From assembly GCA_014904985.1 (NCBI GenBank), contig MU128972.1:32462-96461 (forward strand): DNA of 64,000 nucleotides, given 5' to 3'. A model generated the notes under the pieces. It made no database searches. It was not told the DNA's origin and worked only from the letters and a program-made list of their open reading frames with translations. Positions 12,003 through 24,250 of the stretch are shown here, one piece after another (within the stretch, counting starts at the first letter, position 1; every line of letters begins with the position of its first letter). The stretch comes from Hydnum rufescens UP504 (Eukaryota > Basidiomycota > Agaricomycetes > Cantharellales > Hydnaceae). Both the position numbers and the translations under genes were made by a program.

Positions 12003-13559
12003 CTATGTGGGCCTTCGAGAAGGAGGATCTGTATGATCCCTAGCGTGAGCCATACTGTACATGGTAAATAAGAAGCTTAGTTGTGCGCTTAATGCCACCG
12101 CGATTGTGCGACCTGTGACAAGGGAGGATCCCTCCTTGACAAAATCCGCCATAGCAAATTTGACGATTGATACCCAAGAAGACGAGCGTGCAGGAGACTT
12201 GGAATAAGCTGAAGTGCGGGAATGGGCACTTGATTGTGGGGAGGGACAAAAGTGCAGATCGACGGCCGACCTGCAACCTGGACAAGGAGGACATTGTGTT
12301 CGTAGGGTGGCGAGACGAGCCGTTGGGGGGACGATCCTGTTAGAGGCTGCAAGCCTGCTCTCGGTGGCATTGCTGTTATCCGTATTGCTGCAGGGTCGGG
12401 AGGATGGCTCAGAGGGTCTGATAGGGAAGAGGGTAAGAGTCGGTTGAAAAGGCTGGTCACGATCTGTCGTCCCCATGCGCCGATCCACGAAACGTTGAAG
12501 GTGAAGATGTTGCAGGGCGCATAGCTGCAAGTAAATAAACAAACCCAGCTGATTTGAGGAGAGCTCGGGCTCGTCGGAGATCCGCACGTCGTGTGGAAGT
12601 CGCCCGGAGATCGTCTTCACGGGGGCTTTGAAATGATGGGAGAAGGGATAGTGTCTCTGCAGGTGGCGACCGCCGTTGACTTTCGTATGCAGAATGCCAG
12701 CGCATGAAGCATTCGCGGTGGGCAACATGTTTTGTGGGTGCCACGGTACAGAAGGCTTCAAGTGGGCCTAGGGATAACGAAGATGAAGGAATTGAAATAT
12801 CCGGATCCGTTCCTGTCACTTGGGAGGACAGGCTCGTCACGGACTGAGACATATCATTTTGCCCAGAGCAGATCATGCAATCTACCTCCTCTTCATCGTC
12901 GAACACGTGCCTAGCTGGGGCTCGACGCGGAAGTCTGGCCCCACGGACGAATACGGGCCCAAGGTAGACACCATCTCGGAGGTCTCTATAATGGTTCCAA
13001 GCTGCAATAGTGCGGGCGATTGCTACCCGTTCGAATTCACGAAATAGACAAAGGGTGACGCTCGTCAACAACACTGCAACCCAGCGCGAAGCGCGCACGT
13101 CGGATGATCGGGGTAGGGGTATAGTTGTGAAAAGAGGCGCAAGCAGGAATGGCAACATTGGTCGATTTCTCAGAACATGAAGTATCCCGAGAGCTGTCTA
13201 CAAGTCCCATAAAGAAAGTTACAGCCTACTGCAAGGAACGATATACATGCACATACCGCAACATCTAAAATCCCCAGAATAGTTCGCTCGGCATCGTCAG
13301 GTCTCCGACCTTTGCGATGAAGCCAGCGGGAGAACCATCTCCGGCCGACTACACCCTCTTCATTGCCGTCGATATCCTCCAGACCAAACGCATACGAAAC
13401 AGGCGAATCGATGATTGAGCCCACTGAGACGACTGGCTGCCTCAGTTGTGAGTAGCCTTCAACCCATGACGCCAGGGCAAATGCGAACACAGAAAGCCGG
13501 ACAGATGCAGCGAGAGGGAACCTATCTGAATGACCAGAGCTTGCAATATTTGAAGCCAT
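12003..13559 (-). CDS. Multi-span membrane protein with RING-like zinc motif
   Basis: The start at 13559 (MASNIASSGHSDRFPLA) leads through a hydrophobic segment (VRLSVFAFALASWVEG), a charged loop (GRRWFSRWLHRKGRRPDDAE) and an intron (GTATGT...TTGTAG, about 13210-13255) into further hydrophobic helices (MLPFLLAPLFTTIPL, WVAVLLTSVTLCLF). The soluble part has VDCMICSG, then TKHVAHRECFMRWHSAYESQ, then TQCPPCPGCRSAVDLHF: a C-x2-C...H-x3-C...C-x2-C arrangement like a RING or RING-CH finger. Another hydrophobic stretch (TIAVALSAQLSFLFTMYSMA) lies near the end. A membrane-anchored E3 ubiquitin ligase is the natural inference. The frame changes between the H/C part and the last Cys cluster, so at least one junction is unresolved. 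Confidence 0.62.
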
Positions 13560-14175
13560 GAAAAGCACCCTGAATAAAGGTGTGGAAGCGGGAGTTTCAA
13601 GGTCGAGCGACTGGAAGTAGTGTTGTCGCAGCTCGGGCTTGGAGTGGGGTTGGCAACGTAAGGGGAATGATGTCCAGTCACGTGGTGAAATCGCCCCAAA
13701 AGGTCACTTGTTTGTCTCAGTCCCGATTGCAAGTTACCTGGAGCTGTGCTTACTGTGACAGATTCAAATGACTACAGTATCCTGAATTCACTTCTGCACC
13801 AAAGAAAAAATCAGATAAATGATCACTGCTTATCATGTGGTTATTCCTAACAGCCAATAAATACTGGATCACACTACTACAGATTTCTCTTGAAACGGTG
13901 CCCATATCCTCTCTCTAAAATACTCCTGGCTTTGTTGGGTGAAAGACCCTTTTGTCATTTTGACATTCATCAAGACAACTTCAATCTGATCACGAACTGC
14001 ATACACCAACATTGACTGACAAATGGCATACTCTGAGGGTGGTATGTTATGCAGGGACTTGTTTGATAACACTCCGAGACATAAGAGATACAGATACCTG
14101 CGCCCGAAAGGAGGTATTGTGTCTAGGCACTAGGGAGGCACGAGTAGCGTGCGAGTCCCAAGGGCGCCTACGAAG
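13560..14175. other. Intergenic, no gene seen
   Basis: Lies between the RING-like gene start and the TRM9 stop. AT-rich, with only short unrelated open frames and no repeat or RNA gene recognised. Confidence 0.45.
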
Positions 14176-15149
14176 TCAAGATTCCCACAGGCGCGCCTCA
14201 ATATAGTAATTCGATCGCTCCCAACCCTCTTGGATGATCTCTATGCCTTTTGTCCGTTCCATGTCGTGAGGGAAGGCTCGACTCGAACGGGGGCTGCGGC
14301 CCCGAGTTGTAGCCCTAGTTCTTTGGCTGCTTGACATAAAAGTACGAATAACTCTGAAGGACCGAAGAGGTGATAGTATCGTTGAAACACTTTAGGGTTA
14401 GGTCTAGTGTTGGATTGAGTTAGTTCCGCCTGCGAGTTCGTTGTCGATGATGCCGAATGCACCCAAGGGACAAGAACATCTTGAACCCTAGAACCGCTTT
14501 CATCTCCCTGCGAACCCTCTGAGACGTTAGGTATGACTCGCTTTGAGAGGGTGTCCTGCTCTGTGGCCCAGACGTAGATCAGCAGCCGGCCGTGTGTCGG
14601 GTTCAGACATCGAAGAAGAGCCTGATTAAACCTAGATCGGCAATGCATCCAATCAAAGACCACACATGGAGTCTTGCCTTAATGGCGCGACACCGCCGTT
14701 CTGCCGTCGATAGGTGATGGATGGTCGCTATTGAAATGGCAAAGTCCTTTGCGATGAGATAAGGTATGTTGCATACACACTCCCATACGTATAAATCACT
14801 TACGAAGGCTCCATTGCGCCATCCGAAATCCATTGCATCTCCTAGGACAACATCACGGTCTTTTCCCCCAGCTCGCATAGCAATTTGTAAGAGATTTAAA
14901 CTGCGATCGAGGCCCACAGTGTAGATGGACGCCGCCCAGATCCAGGGGGAGATATTTCCCGTTCCCGGTTCCGGAATCTAATCCAACGGAACCAGGAGCA
15001 ATCGAGGCAAGGAATGCAGAGATCAAAGGCCAAGGTTTGTACCGAGTCTGGGAAAAGTGCGTGGCGATAGAATTATAAACACTGTGCACGTAGAGTCCTT
15101 CGTCCTCCGCAGGGGAAGCGCCAAGCTCAATTGGTGTGATATTGGGCAT
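14176..15149 (-). CDS. TRM9: TRM9-like tRNA wobble-uridine methyltransferase
   Basis: SAM-dependent methyltransferase that completes mcm5U at wobble position 34 (with Trm112 in yeast). The start at 15149 gives MPNITPIELGASPAEDEG, then VHSVYNSIATHFSQTRYKPW, the SAM-binding motif GLDSGTGNGKYLPL, GLDRSLNLLQIAMRAG, DRDVVLGDAMDFGWRNGAF, DFAISIATIHHLSTAERR and THGRLLIYVWATEQ. The C-terminal QRYYHLFGPSEL and EGWERSNYYIEARLWES are diagnostic, with the stop at 14176. The last segment is in another frame, restored by one base at the G5 run 14289-14293; a second frame change follows KYLPL. Both look like sequence error. It is head to head with FAN1. Confidence 0.93.
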
Positions 15150-15203
15150 CTCACGCAGACTCGGGAATTACCGAAACGCACCAAACACACAGCAACAACG
15201 CTA
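15150..15203. promoter_or_regulatory. 54-bp bidirectional promoter between TRM9 and FAN1
   Basis: Only 54 bases separate the inferred start codons of TRM9 (minus, 15149) and FAN1 (plus, 15204). No TATA box is visible. Both 5' leaders and any shared factor sites must lie here or extend into the opposite gene. Based on start choice, so boundaries are inferred. Confidence 0.55.
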
Positions 15204-18200
15204 ATGAATGTTGCCGACTCACTTCCATTTGCTTCTGGGGACGCATTAGAAGGGCGCCAGTCTGATTCAGTCCTCCCACACGACTTCACCAGGGACACAA
15301 ATGATCTGGCTGCGTCTCACCGAGAGAGCATGTACACCACTCTCCTCCATGGTTCAAATTTATATATCACAACTCCACGTCTTCTTCTAATTCTTGGTAC
15401 ATTATAGAGCTCATCACAACAGTTGTGAAGCATGAATCTTTTTTGTTTTTTCCCCCTGAGCTAGAACTTCTGCAAGAACTTAATACGCTGTCTTGTGAGT
15501 CGTGTATGGAGTATCAGTGACATCTGCTAAATCGACCCCTAAGATCCCGCACGGTATCTTCTATACGACTTTCACTTCGTACACGTTCGAAGCTACATCG
15601 TCTAAGTGATCTCACCGTCAAATACACATCTGAGCTGGGGCCCCATTTACCACATTGTATTGACGAGCTATGCCATGCAAGCCTTTCGAGGCCGTCCGTC
15701 ATACAAAATGATGGAAACATGGCGATCAGTAGGCCGGCCCCCATTAAATTTTTGAAATTTGGCTCAAATATTCCTCCAAACCAGACGCCAAGGCCGAGGC
15801 GGGGCATCATGCCAGCGAAATGGTTTCGTCCTCCAAAACCAGTAGGTTTCTTGATCGAAAGCCTTTAGGCTCTGAGACAAATCTAACCGAAATGAGCTGT
15901 GCCTTCAGAGATGGAATTCGATGCCGATGTTTTGCTGCAGGCACAAAGGAGCGCAACGCGGTGGACATAAATCAGATTCGTCCTTGTTTTGCACGAGATG
16001 AGTCGTCTGCGTCCACAGAGGAGCTGCTGAACACTCTCAAGTGGGATGAGATGAAGAAACTTGGAGTGGAAATGAAGATATTCAGAACTGGTATGAATGT
16101 GGGTCGTTTTGATTGTTCCTGTATCTGCGCTCCTCTTCATTGATGCTTTGTTCAGCGAGAAACACTCAAATCCGCTCTATTAGACACCGCGCTCAAACAG
16201 ACCACCTTACCGTTGTCTCTGTTCACTCGAATTCCGCCGAGACCCTTTAAACGCGACAGCACTCCACCACCGCAAAGTACCGTTGTGGGTTCCAAGATCA
16301 TTATTAACCTCGTGTCTCCTTCGATTAAGAAACAGCAGCCCGGCACTTGCAACCAGCTCATCAGGCTGCGACAAATGATCCTGTCTTTCGAGAGTACGTT
16401 TAAATCGATATTCATGAAGGGGGCCATCTCAAGCCCATGGCTTCGACTTAGCGAAATTTATTCGTGTGTCCGAGGAAATGTTCACATTATTGCAGCGTCT
16501 CAATTTGGTCTACTTCCGTTGCACTGCACTCTCTTCCAAGTCGATCCTTCTCCCTCTCATTCTCGCTCGTTCGAAGAAACGTCAATATCCCGTATACGAA
16601 GCGACGCGAACGACCAACGTGTTTATTTCCCGCGACGCTCTCATACGGTATGAGAAGGCCCTTCGAGTAGAAGACGAACTGGACAAGGTACCCGATCATG
16701 GCTCCCTAAACAGATTTGAAAGAGCAGAGAAGGTTCTGGAGATATTTCAGACAATCTACAATAAATGGAAAGACCTAGCTAATGGTAAAGAATGCCGGGA
16801 GCAACGCCTACAAAATCACCCTGGACTGGAACGCTTCGAAGAAGGCACGTTGGTATTCTTCTTGCCTCGACTTGTGCTCAAGGTTTCATTGCCTCTAGGA
16901 CATGTCTTGACCCGTATTGTACACAAGGGTGCTCAGGCTCTGGGTCATTTGAAACGATACAAAGAGGAAGTCCATGTCCTTCGCACGTTGCTGGGCCAAG
17001 AAACATGGAGGAAGGGAGGTCGAGGGTAGGTTCCTTATGAATCCCTCAATCGGATGCTCGTTTCTCACGGATCGTACAGAGAATGGTACGACCGACTCGC
17101 CTTGGTCTTAATGAGGCACCTCAAGGAGCCTCAACAAGCTATGGGCGTTCTTGTTACTGCTCTGAACGACCCTCACACACACATTGGTCAGCTAGGCAGT
17201 ATCTCAACGATTCCGCTCACCTAATTCTGAAATCCGGTTATAGTGTGCCGCCCTCGGCTGATCCGCCGCCTTGCGGGTGTTGAAAAGATCCTCAAGATCC
17301 CGTCGGATCAATGCACCAAATGCGATGACGTCCTTCGGAAGGCCAAGATAACAATAGTCCGGGAACCAGAGTGTCCCCCAGGAAACGGTTCAAGTCCCCT
17401 TCATCTACACCATTGGTCTCTGGCGAAAATTTAGGATCGTTCGCTACATCACGAAGCCCGTTTGAGGCTCATCGGGAGTCGGAAATGGTTCATCCTGTCG
17501 GACCTCAAACGGGTCAACATTCCCTCTGGGTTGGAATGAATGAAGAAGTTGGGGTAGAGGAGCTTGCTTTGGAACACTATGCAACGCTGGGTTTCCGTGG
17601 GTACGCTGGCTCGGCCTTGTGCCATTGTTGCAATAACATTCTGAATTTTAAGTATTGTAGATTCCATTCGGAAGGACGCATTGTTCATCACCTTTTTTTA
17701 CTACTTTTCTGGTCTATCGTCTTCTTACCTATCCCAGGGGCCTTCGAAACCTCATACCAGATTGCACCCCTCGACCTTGGCCATGATTCATTTTATCATG
17801 CGCGTCAGGCTGAAATACAGCAGAGGTTGCAAGAGATAAAGGATGGTGAAGGCCCAAGAATCCTCGAGGAAGTTGATGACCGTGAGCGTCCTCGAAAGAC
17901 GTTTGCTATAGGTGCGAGATGGGAACAATTCACCAAAGAAGATACACTGGAGATCGTCAAGGCGGGCATAATAACCCACGCCCATATTTGTTAAGCTCAC
18001 TCGTGATTCTCTTCAGTCCATCGGTGGCAATGCGTTGGCCCTCATATGCCAGGTCGTGGCGCAGGACTATTCTCATCGATCATCGGGCGTCCCTGATCTG
18101 TTGTTGTGGAATGTGCGAGCGGGGAAAGCCAAGTTCGTCGAAGTCAAGGGCCCGGGTGACGTTCTTATGGAGACACAGAAGGTAGGCTATGGATTCCCTC

Positions 18201-18620
18201 GTGTCTCTATTGTGCGTTTTGACTCTTACCACACAACCCCCGTAGGTCTGGATCGATGTCCTACTTAATTGTGGGATGGATGTCGAAGTTTGCCATGTTA
18301 GAGAAGACGACGAACCTGACAAACCAAAGGGAAGGAGACAGTCCCAAAAAGGATCGAAGCAGAAATCGAAAGCAGTGGATACCTACAACGCCAATTTGGG
18401 TCCAGATGAATCTAACCAAGATGATTATCAACACACTGCCGGCGATTGTCATAACATCTCCGGAAGCCCCCAGAATCCCCTCGTCATTCCTGACGGCGAA
18501 GCCAATGATTGCCCCCCTAGGCACCCTTCGAACCGTAAGCGATCTCGGATCGATTACGAGTCATTGGTTTCAGTGGGAAGTGATGCTAAACGCAAGCGTC
18601 CTAGTTCTTCCAAGTTATGA
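15204..18620 (+). CDS. FAN1: FAN1, Fanconi-associated structure-specific nuclease
   Basis: 5'-flap endonuclease/5'-exonuclease for interstrand-crosslink repair. The start at 15204 (MNVADSLPFASGDALEGRQS) leads to ESMYTTLLH, ELITTVVKHESFLFFPPELE and LNTLSYPARYLLYDFHF, the conserved amino end, then SDLTVKYTSELGPHLPHCID. A SAP-like segment follows (STEELLNTLKWDEMKKLGVE), then RETLKSALLDTALKQTTL and a helical/TPR region (RVSEEMFTLLQRLNLVYF, FERAEKVLEIFQTIYNKWKD, YKEEVHVLRTLLGQETWR, RPRLIRRLAGVEKILKIP). The VRR-NUC domain has FHSEGRIV, LPIPGAFETSYQIAPLDLG, CIGGNALALICQVVAQDYSH, SGVPDLLLWNVRAGKAKFVE and VKGPGD: the PD-x(n)-ExK catalytic motif is intact. A basic tail ends at 18620. One base is missing at the GGG at 17361-17363; a likely second break is near 15585. 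There are many introns of about 50-65 nt. Confidence 0.94.
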
Positions 18621-18795
18621 GGCCGAAGCCCTTGGAAAGGGTTACGGGAGCCTCCCTCACAACCACGGGGAATTGGCAGATCGATACCTCCTTGCACCTT
18701 TGGGCCAGTATTTGTTTTAGATTTTTATCATATTATAACCATCTTTCTAGCATTACTTGAAGGGGGCCGTAGATACCGAGGACTAAGGGATGTAG

Positions 18796-21129
18796 TCATA
18801 TGAAGCCGGGAATTATGGCCGACATTTTGGCGAAGTGCATGTTAGAGAACGAGGCTGCGACCGATTTGACCAAGAGTTCGGAGCTTGTAGATCGTGGTGA
18901 AACCGAGAAATCGAATGAAGAGGGATGACTGCGAAGTGAGGTACGTGAATATGCAGAAAGCGAAGGTACAATAAAAATGGTAGAATGCTGACCTGATCAA
19001 ACCTGAAATGTAATGGACATTGGGATCTTTCTCGTTCCCAACCTCGTCGAGTGCCTTTTCAATATTGAATGTCGCTAGCATCTGGGCCACAAAAATGTAA
19101 ATGGTAGCGGATGAGAACGCTAGCCCGGGGCATATACTATGGGGACATTATCGCATAAAGAATTATGATGCACAATAATACAGAAACTATTAACCGTCTA
19201 CCAAATCCGAATACGCAGGCGTGGGGATCGCGAGCAGGATGAAGGCCTTCATATCGTTCAGGTATAAATGCATCGGGGTTTGGATACTCCACGACATCAT
19301 GACAGAGAGCCCTGTGGATGAACAACGATAAGCGAATCCCTAGGAGGCATGAAAGGACAACACGCACCACACGTTAGGGATAATCGTGGCCCCAGCTATT
19401 CAAACGTCTCAGCACTCCTAATGACTTGGGCACTAGGACACAAGAATCGACCAACCTGGGATCATGTATCCCTCATAAATGTCGTCCTCCATCACACGCC
19501 GAGGAGAGCCTGACGAAGAAGGTTGGAACAGAGGAGAATAGAAACAACAAATACTCAATCCCACCAATTGGACCAGGCGGATTCCATCTAGATACACATC
19601 AATTTAACATGCACAGGGTATTATGATGACTATACTGTACCTTAAAACCTCTTTAACGATGCAGTCCACGTAAGGAAGATCTTTACGATCCCTCATCTCG
19701 GGTAATCGATCTCGGCCTATGACGGCGTCGATCTCTTCCTGTGCCTTACGCTGAATCTCCGGGTGCAATGTCATCGCGAGCACAAATGACATGAACACGG
19801 AGACCATTGTGTCCGCCCCAGCTGCAATCCGCGTAAGCCACAAGGGAACCTTCTGAGTGACCAACAAAGAACCTACCACCAAACAGCGTGGCTGCATTCT
19901 TCTTGATGAGGTCTTCCTCGTCCGTGTCTCTAGTGATCGCACCTTTCTCTGAGAGCAAGTTATGGGTGAATGAAGTGTCCATGACGCCAGCGGCCTGATG
20001 TTCTATTCTTAACGCAACTCTCGCTGATCAAAATGAGGGAGAGCCTACGTACAATACTAGCTTTTACGGTGTCAAAAGGGAGATCCATCATCCTAGTAGC
20101 GATGGGGCGAGCTTTGCGAGCAATTCTTTTGAAATGGGCGCCTGGAAACCACCACCTGAACTTTCAATCTATCTTAGTGACCAAAAGAGAGAGAAAGCGC
20201 TTTGATATCCTCACGGAACATGTTTCACTGTACGCGTTATTATTAGAGACTTAATGCGAGGAAAGAAAGTATATACTAACGTGAGGGAAGGAAATCCACA
20301 AGCCAGCCTCCAGTTACCCCAACGGAGAAGAGATTCATGGCTTCTTGAGCTAGGGTAACAAAAGTGTTGTCGTCAGTTGTAGCAACTCCCCGTCCATATG
20401 CAACTTCTAATGCGATCACAGAGCCCAGTCTACTTTATAGGGTACATCACCACAGAAATATTACTTGGGCAATCACAGTGTGACACACCTCCGGACATGG
20501 TCCTCCACATGGTTGGGAGAGCGTAAGACGTCGAGTAGATATCGAAGATTCCAGTGTTCCTGCATCGGCCCATACGCTCTTGTGGCGACGGGGTTGAGGG
20601 CGTGGTGCAACAATTTCCGGTTTTTCTTGAATTGCGAACCGTATTTCGTGAAAATGGTTGCCCACTCGAAACCCATTCTGAAGAGAGAAAGGTTTTCTAT
20701 CGTACGTGGGCAGAAGCCAGGCCAAATCCACACACAATTCAGCGGTCATGGTCATTCGAGGACGGTCAGAGTAGATGCTGGAGCGCTGCTCGAGAAGGGC
20801 AGTAACGGCTTTGTATGAATTAAGGACAATCATTGATTGCCCGAGGACACGAAGATGGACGATATCGCCTACCAGAACATCAGATTGGACAAAGATTGAC
20901 ACAGACCCAAGGAGAGCTTACTGCGGTACATTGTACTCCACTCTGCGAATCTTTTGTGCATGTGATGGGAAGGTATTTGACGAGCGTTACCCAGGAGAGG
21001 GTCACCGGGCGGCCCAGGAGGATACGGTGTGCGAGGACGAGGATTCGTGACAACACGTAATGCGGCGATGATGCCAAAGACAAGGACGAAGACGCAGGCT
21101 CCGGCAGCGAACGAATTATCCAATACCAT
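18796..21129 (-). CDS. Cytochrome P450 monooxygenase, apparently complete
   Basis: Heme-thiolate monooxygenase of the O-methylsterigmatocystin-oxidoreductase-like type common in agaricomycetes; substrate not predictable. The start at 21129 gives a membrane anchor (AAGACVFVLVFGIIAALRVV) and the hinge YPPGPPGDPLLGN. Then come DIVHLRVLGQSMIVLNSYKA, QRSSIYSDRPRMTM, GFEWATIFTKYGSQFKKNRK, LAPYIARK-like helix F/G parts, the I-helix AGADTMVSVFMSFV, the ExxR helix CIVKEVLRY, YPNPDAFIPERYEG and the heme-binding FGFGRR...CPGLAF, split by an intron inside the loop. The tail IEKALDEVGNEKDPNVHYIS and SHPSSFDFSVSPRS ends at 18796. At least ten short introns. It is not closely similar to the P450 relic at 3-4 kb, which shares more with CYP53-like enzymes. 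Confidence 0.92.
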
Positions 21130-21347
21130 GGGGAGATAGAAGCAGAGGAGATGTGCTCGAGGAGAGGATTTTCAAACAAGTTTATATGGGTCACACTACC
21201 TATGTAATAAAGTAACTTCAAACCGACGTCGGACAAGATATGAGCGAAATCCATTTAGTAGGAATTGCAAGTTAAATCCAAGGCAGGCTACGGTATATGA
21301 TTGCCAAAGTGGCATTGATCCGTTCAGGGTCTGACTGCGGCACATCA

Positions 21348-23262
21348 TCATGTCATCCAAACTGGGCAATGGCCGACTAAAACTAGAAGCACAAAACGGT
21401 CAAGGGGGAGAATACAAAAGGGAAAATAGCGGAATCCTACTCGAATTTGATACGATCCAGCGGCTTTGGTCAAATACCGCACCCACTTCACACTGTTGTA
21501 GTTGCTCTTCTCGAAGACTTTTAAGAATCTAACGAGGAGGCCTGATGCGGTGAACATCAGAACTTGGAAGTCCACATCGATTGGCGGACGGGCCCAGGGC
21601 TGGCGATTCGTAGTTGCCGTAAGTTCGGCCATTGCCGTCAGCGTGCATTCTGATCCGCCTTGAAGCCTGGGGATTCTATCGAGAGATAGGTCAAACTAGG
21701 GAACAGTATCACGTGTGATGTGCAGCCTAACTTCCAAACGATCACATTTTCTTCAGGGACGTACTTGCCTTTCCCAGTAGCGCATTTGACGTCCACTGTC
21801 GTGGTGTTCAGAGGAGTAGGTATACGAAGTACGACATCGGTGGCACTGAGCTTAGTATTAAAGGTTGTCCGCACCGCGATGGTGTATTCGACACGAGATC
21901 TCCCATGTTCAGTGACGACAGGCTGGACCCGTAACGGAAGATTTATGTTCGTAGTTGATCGGTACCTGCGTCAAGCAAAGACTCAGAATACCGGACCGCT
22001 GTAAAGCATCCAATATACCGCATGAGTTCAAATTCCCCATCAGGGGGAATGAAACTGATCGTTCGGTCCGTGTCGAATTTGGTCAATCGCACACATTGAT
22101 GAAACTGACAATCATCAAGCTCAACAGCATTGTCACCCGCGCTACCCCTCTCACTAGGGAACATGAGCACTGCAAATTAGATAGTCCATGAGGCGTAGCG
22201 TACCTTTTCTCTAGCACGATCTTGTCATTCAATCCAAATTTGCACTCCGGCTCCCCAGAAAGATATGCACGCATAAGGATCTGCCCATCAACATCGGCAC
22301 GAAGGATGGTCCCTGATCTCGTGGAGAGTGTCAGGCTATTCGGTTTGTGATTACACGAGTCGGCTGACCCTTGGCGCTCATCATCAAGTTGACACTCTCC
22401 ACCACATCCACGAAGGCTTCATTTTTCCGATATTTAACGTCGCTTCTCCGCCAACTCACGTTCCCAGTCGCCTGGGACGTGATTTTTGACGAATCTTCCC
22501 GCTAGAAAAGCCTCAATACGAATGTGGGAACAATGAAGGTCATGGGACATTGACACACCACAGCCAGCTCTGATTTGACACCTTCTGTGGTAATGTACAT
22601 TTTCAGGGCGTCGATTTCGCTATTCTGCGGATATCCGAAGTCCAGAATCTCTGAGGACATAAGAGGTTAGAAGGATATCAGCTACATATAATGGACATGC
22701 GACACGCCATCAATGAGCTCATAAATAAGAACAAAGTTGTTCTTCACTGCCTCTTCATCGAGCTTCCCGAAATAGGACTTCGCTATACTCGTGAAACGGT
22801 AGCAAAATTCGAACACTAATGCGGCATTAACATTGGATCTCGATTAACCCCAAATAATCAGCGTGATACCACGACATGAAAGATGTACAAACGCACTTGG
22901 TTACAGCCAGAACATAGACGTTATTCACGCGTACATGAAAGAAACTGGTAGACCCCAGTGTCACTATGGGCGATCGTACGTCGTTGTTCGATACCACTTG
23001 AATACGAAACACGTCGGCGATGGACCGCCTATAAGCCCTTAATAAACTGCAATGATGCAAACTAGTACAACACTTCCTACCTCAAGTCCGTGCGGTATAG
23101 ACGCGAGATGAGGACCTACAGCAAACGTCAGGGGAGGCAGTTATCGATGCATAGAAATTATCATTCACCTCCCCCTTTTGGTTGAAGATGAAAAATGCCT
23201 AAGGAACTATTAGAGAACACTCTCAATATCCGTATAACTCAAAGAGACCTGACCGATATCAT
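21348..23262 (-). CDS. APM4: AP-2 adaptor complex mu subunit
   Basis: Medium chain of the clathrin adaptor AP-2 at the plasma membrane; recognises Yxx-phi cargo signals and PtdIns(4,5)P2. A micro-exon start at 23262 (ATG ATA TCG = MIS) is joined to [10 protein letters not shown] and [12 protein letters not shown], then [40 protein letters not shown] and [20 protein letters not shown]: the longin-like domain. The mu-homology domain has [94 protein letters not shown] and [14 protein letters not shown], and ends [20 protein letters not shown] then [11 protein letters not shown]. The last residues are uncertain: frame read-through ends at 21348; a short final intron is possible. Confidence 0.95.
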
Positions 23263-23646
23263 TGTAGCGAAGTGATTTCTACCGGAGGACAAATACCGGC
23301 AATTTCCCTCACAAATACTTTGGTCATTCTCAGGCTCATACAGTATGAGTCCCAGGCGCCTGGACTTATATTTGGGTTCTCTTGGGCCCCGGGGCTCCTC
23401 CGACTCTGGAACACATTCGAGAGCAGAAGAAAGGGACGTTCGACACAAATCGGATTGGGCCCTACTCACGTGACTTTGAGCTCCTCAACGGGAAAGAGGG
23501 TGTACTTGTCTCATATCATGTGGAAATTCTCAAATTATGAAGTGTGTAGTAATGAGCCCAGTGGCTAACCAATTGCAACATGTGTTTTCCCATTGGCTTC
23601 GGTGACAAGATGGTGTTGAATGGCGGAACGTGCCGAAGGATCTAAT
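23263..23646. other. Short 5' region of the AP-2 mu gene
   Basis: Promoter-side spacer between AP-2 mu and the hAT-like element. No TATA box or gene was identified. Confidence 0.4.
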
Positions 23647-23654
23647 GGCTGACC

Positions 23655-24242
23655 TAGTGTTGCCGTGGACTCGGACTTAAGCCGACTTGAGTCCCGAGTC
23701 AGTCCGTTTCAAGTCAAGCCAAGCCATTTGATTACAAATATTCGGCTCGGACTTGGCTTGACTTGAAGTGGACTTAAGTCAAGACTTCGTTAGCAAATAT
23801 ATCTGCACTGAAAGAACATATAATTGAGCTTCATGTAGCTAGAGCACTCCACAGTGCAATAGCTATGTTACTGCAACCCTGGTGGTGAAATCACTCCCCC
23901 CACGTTTTGGTCTTTTCGGGGATGTTGATCGGATTTAACAATATTTCCGGATTTTATGTTTAATTTCCGCTGAAATTACCGTTAATTTCCGGCCTACCAT
24001 TTTCAGAGCGAGCACTGGACAGATGCTGGATGGCCGGGGTGTGTGAGAAGACACATTAGGCACTTGAGCAAGGTCATGGAAATATCAGATGAGAGGTTGA
24101 CTCTATGCTATCATTATTGTACATATAAGTATACAAAAAAAGGATTCAAGTCGACTCGGAGTCAAGTCAAGTCTCGCGGAAGTCGTGCGGAGTCGCCCGA
24201 AGTCAAGTCTAAGCCACGCCAAGCCGAGTCGCGGCAACACTA
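23655..24242. mobile_element. Non-autonomous hAT-type element with 8-bp target duplication
   Basis: 588 bp. Left end tagtgttgccg, right end its exact inverse cggcaacacta. It is flanked on both sides by the identical octamer ggctgacc (23647-23654 and 24243-24250), the 8-bp target-site duplication typical of hAT transposons. Just inside each end are many copies of short motifs related to gacttgagtc/aagtcaag/actcgg, for example near 23665-23800 and 24145-24235, in both orientations. This resembles the subterminal repeats that hAT transposases bind. The interior has no transposase frame, so it needs an enzyme from elsewhere. The perfect target duplication points to a fairly recent insertion. Confidence 0.85.
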
Positions 24243-24250
24243 GGCTGACC

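Noticed and set aside
23640..24250. Repeated gacttgagtc motifs as a CRISPR or satellite array
   Set aside because: Spacing is irregular and orientation mixed; the 8-bp target duplication and inverted ends show a hAT element.
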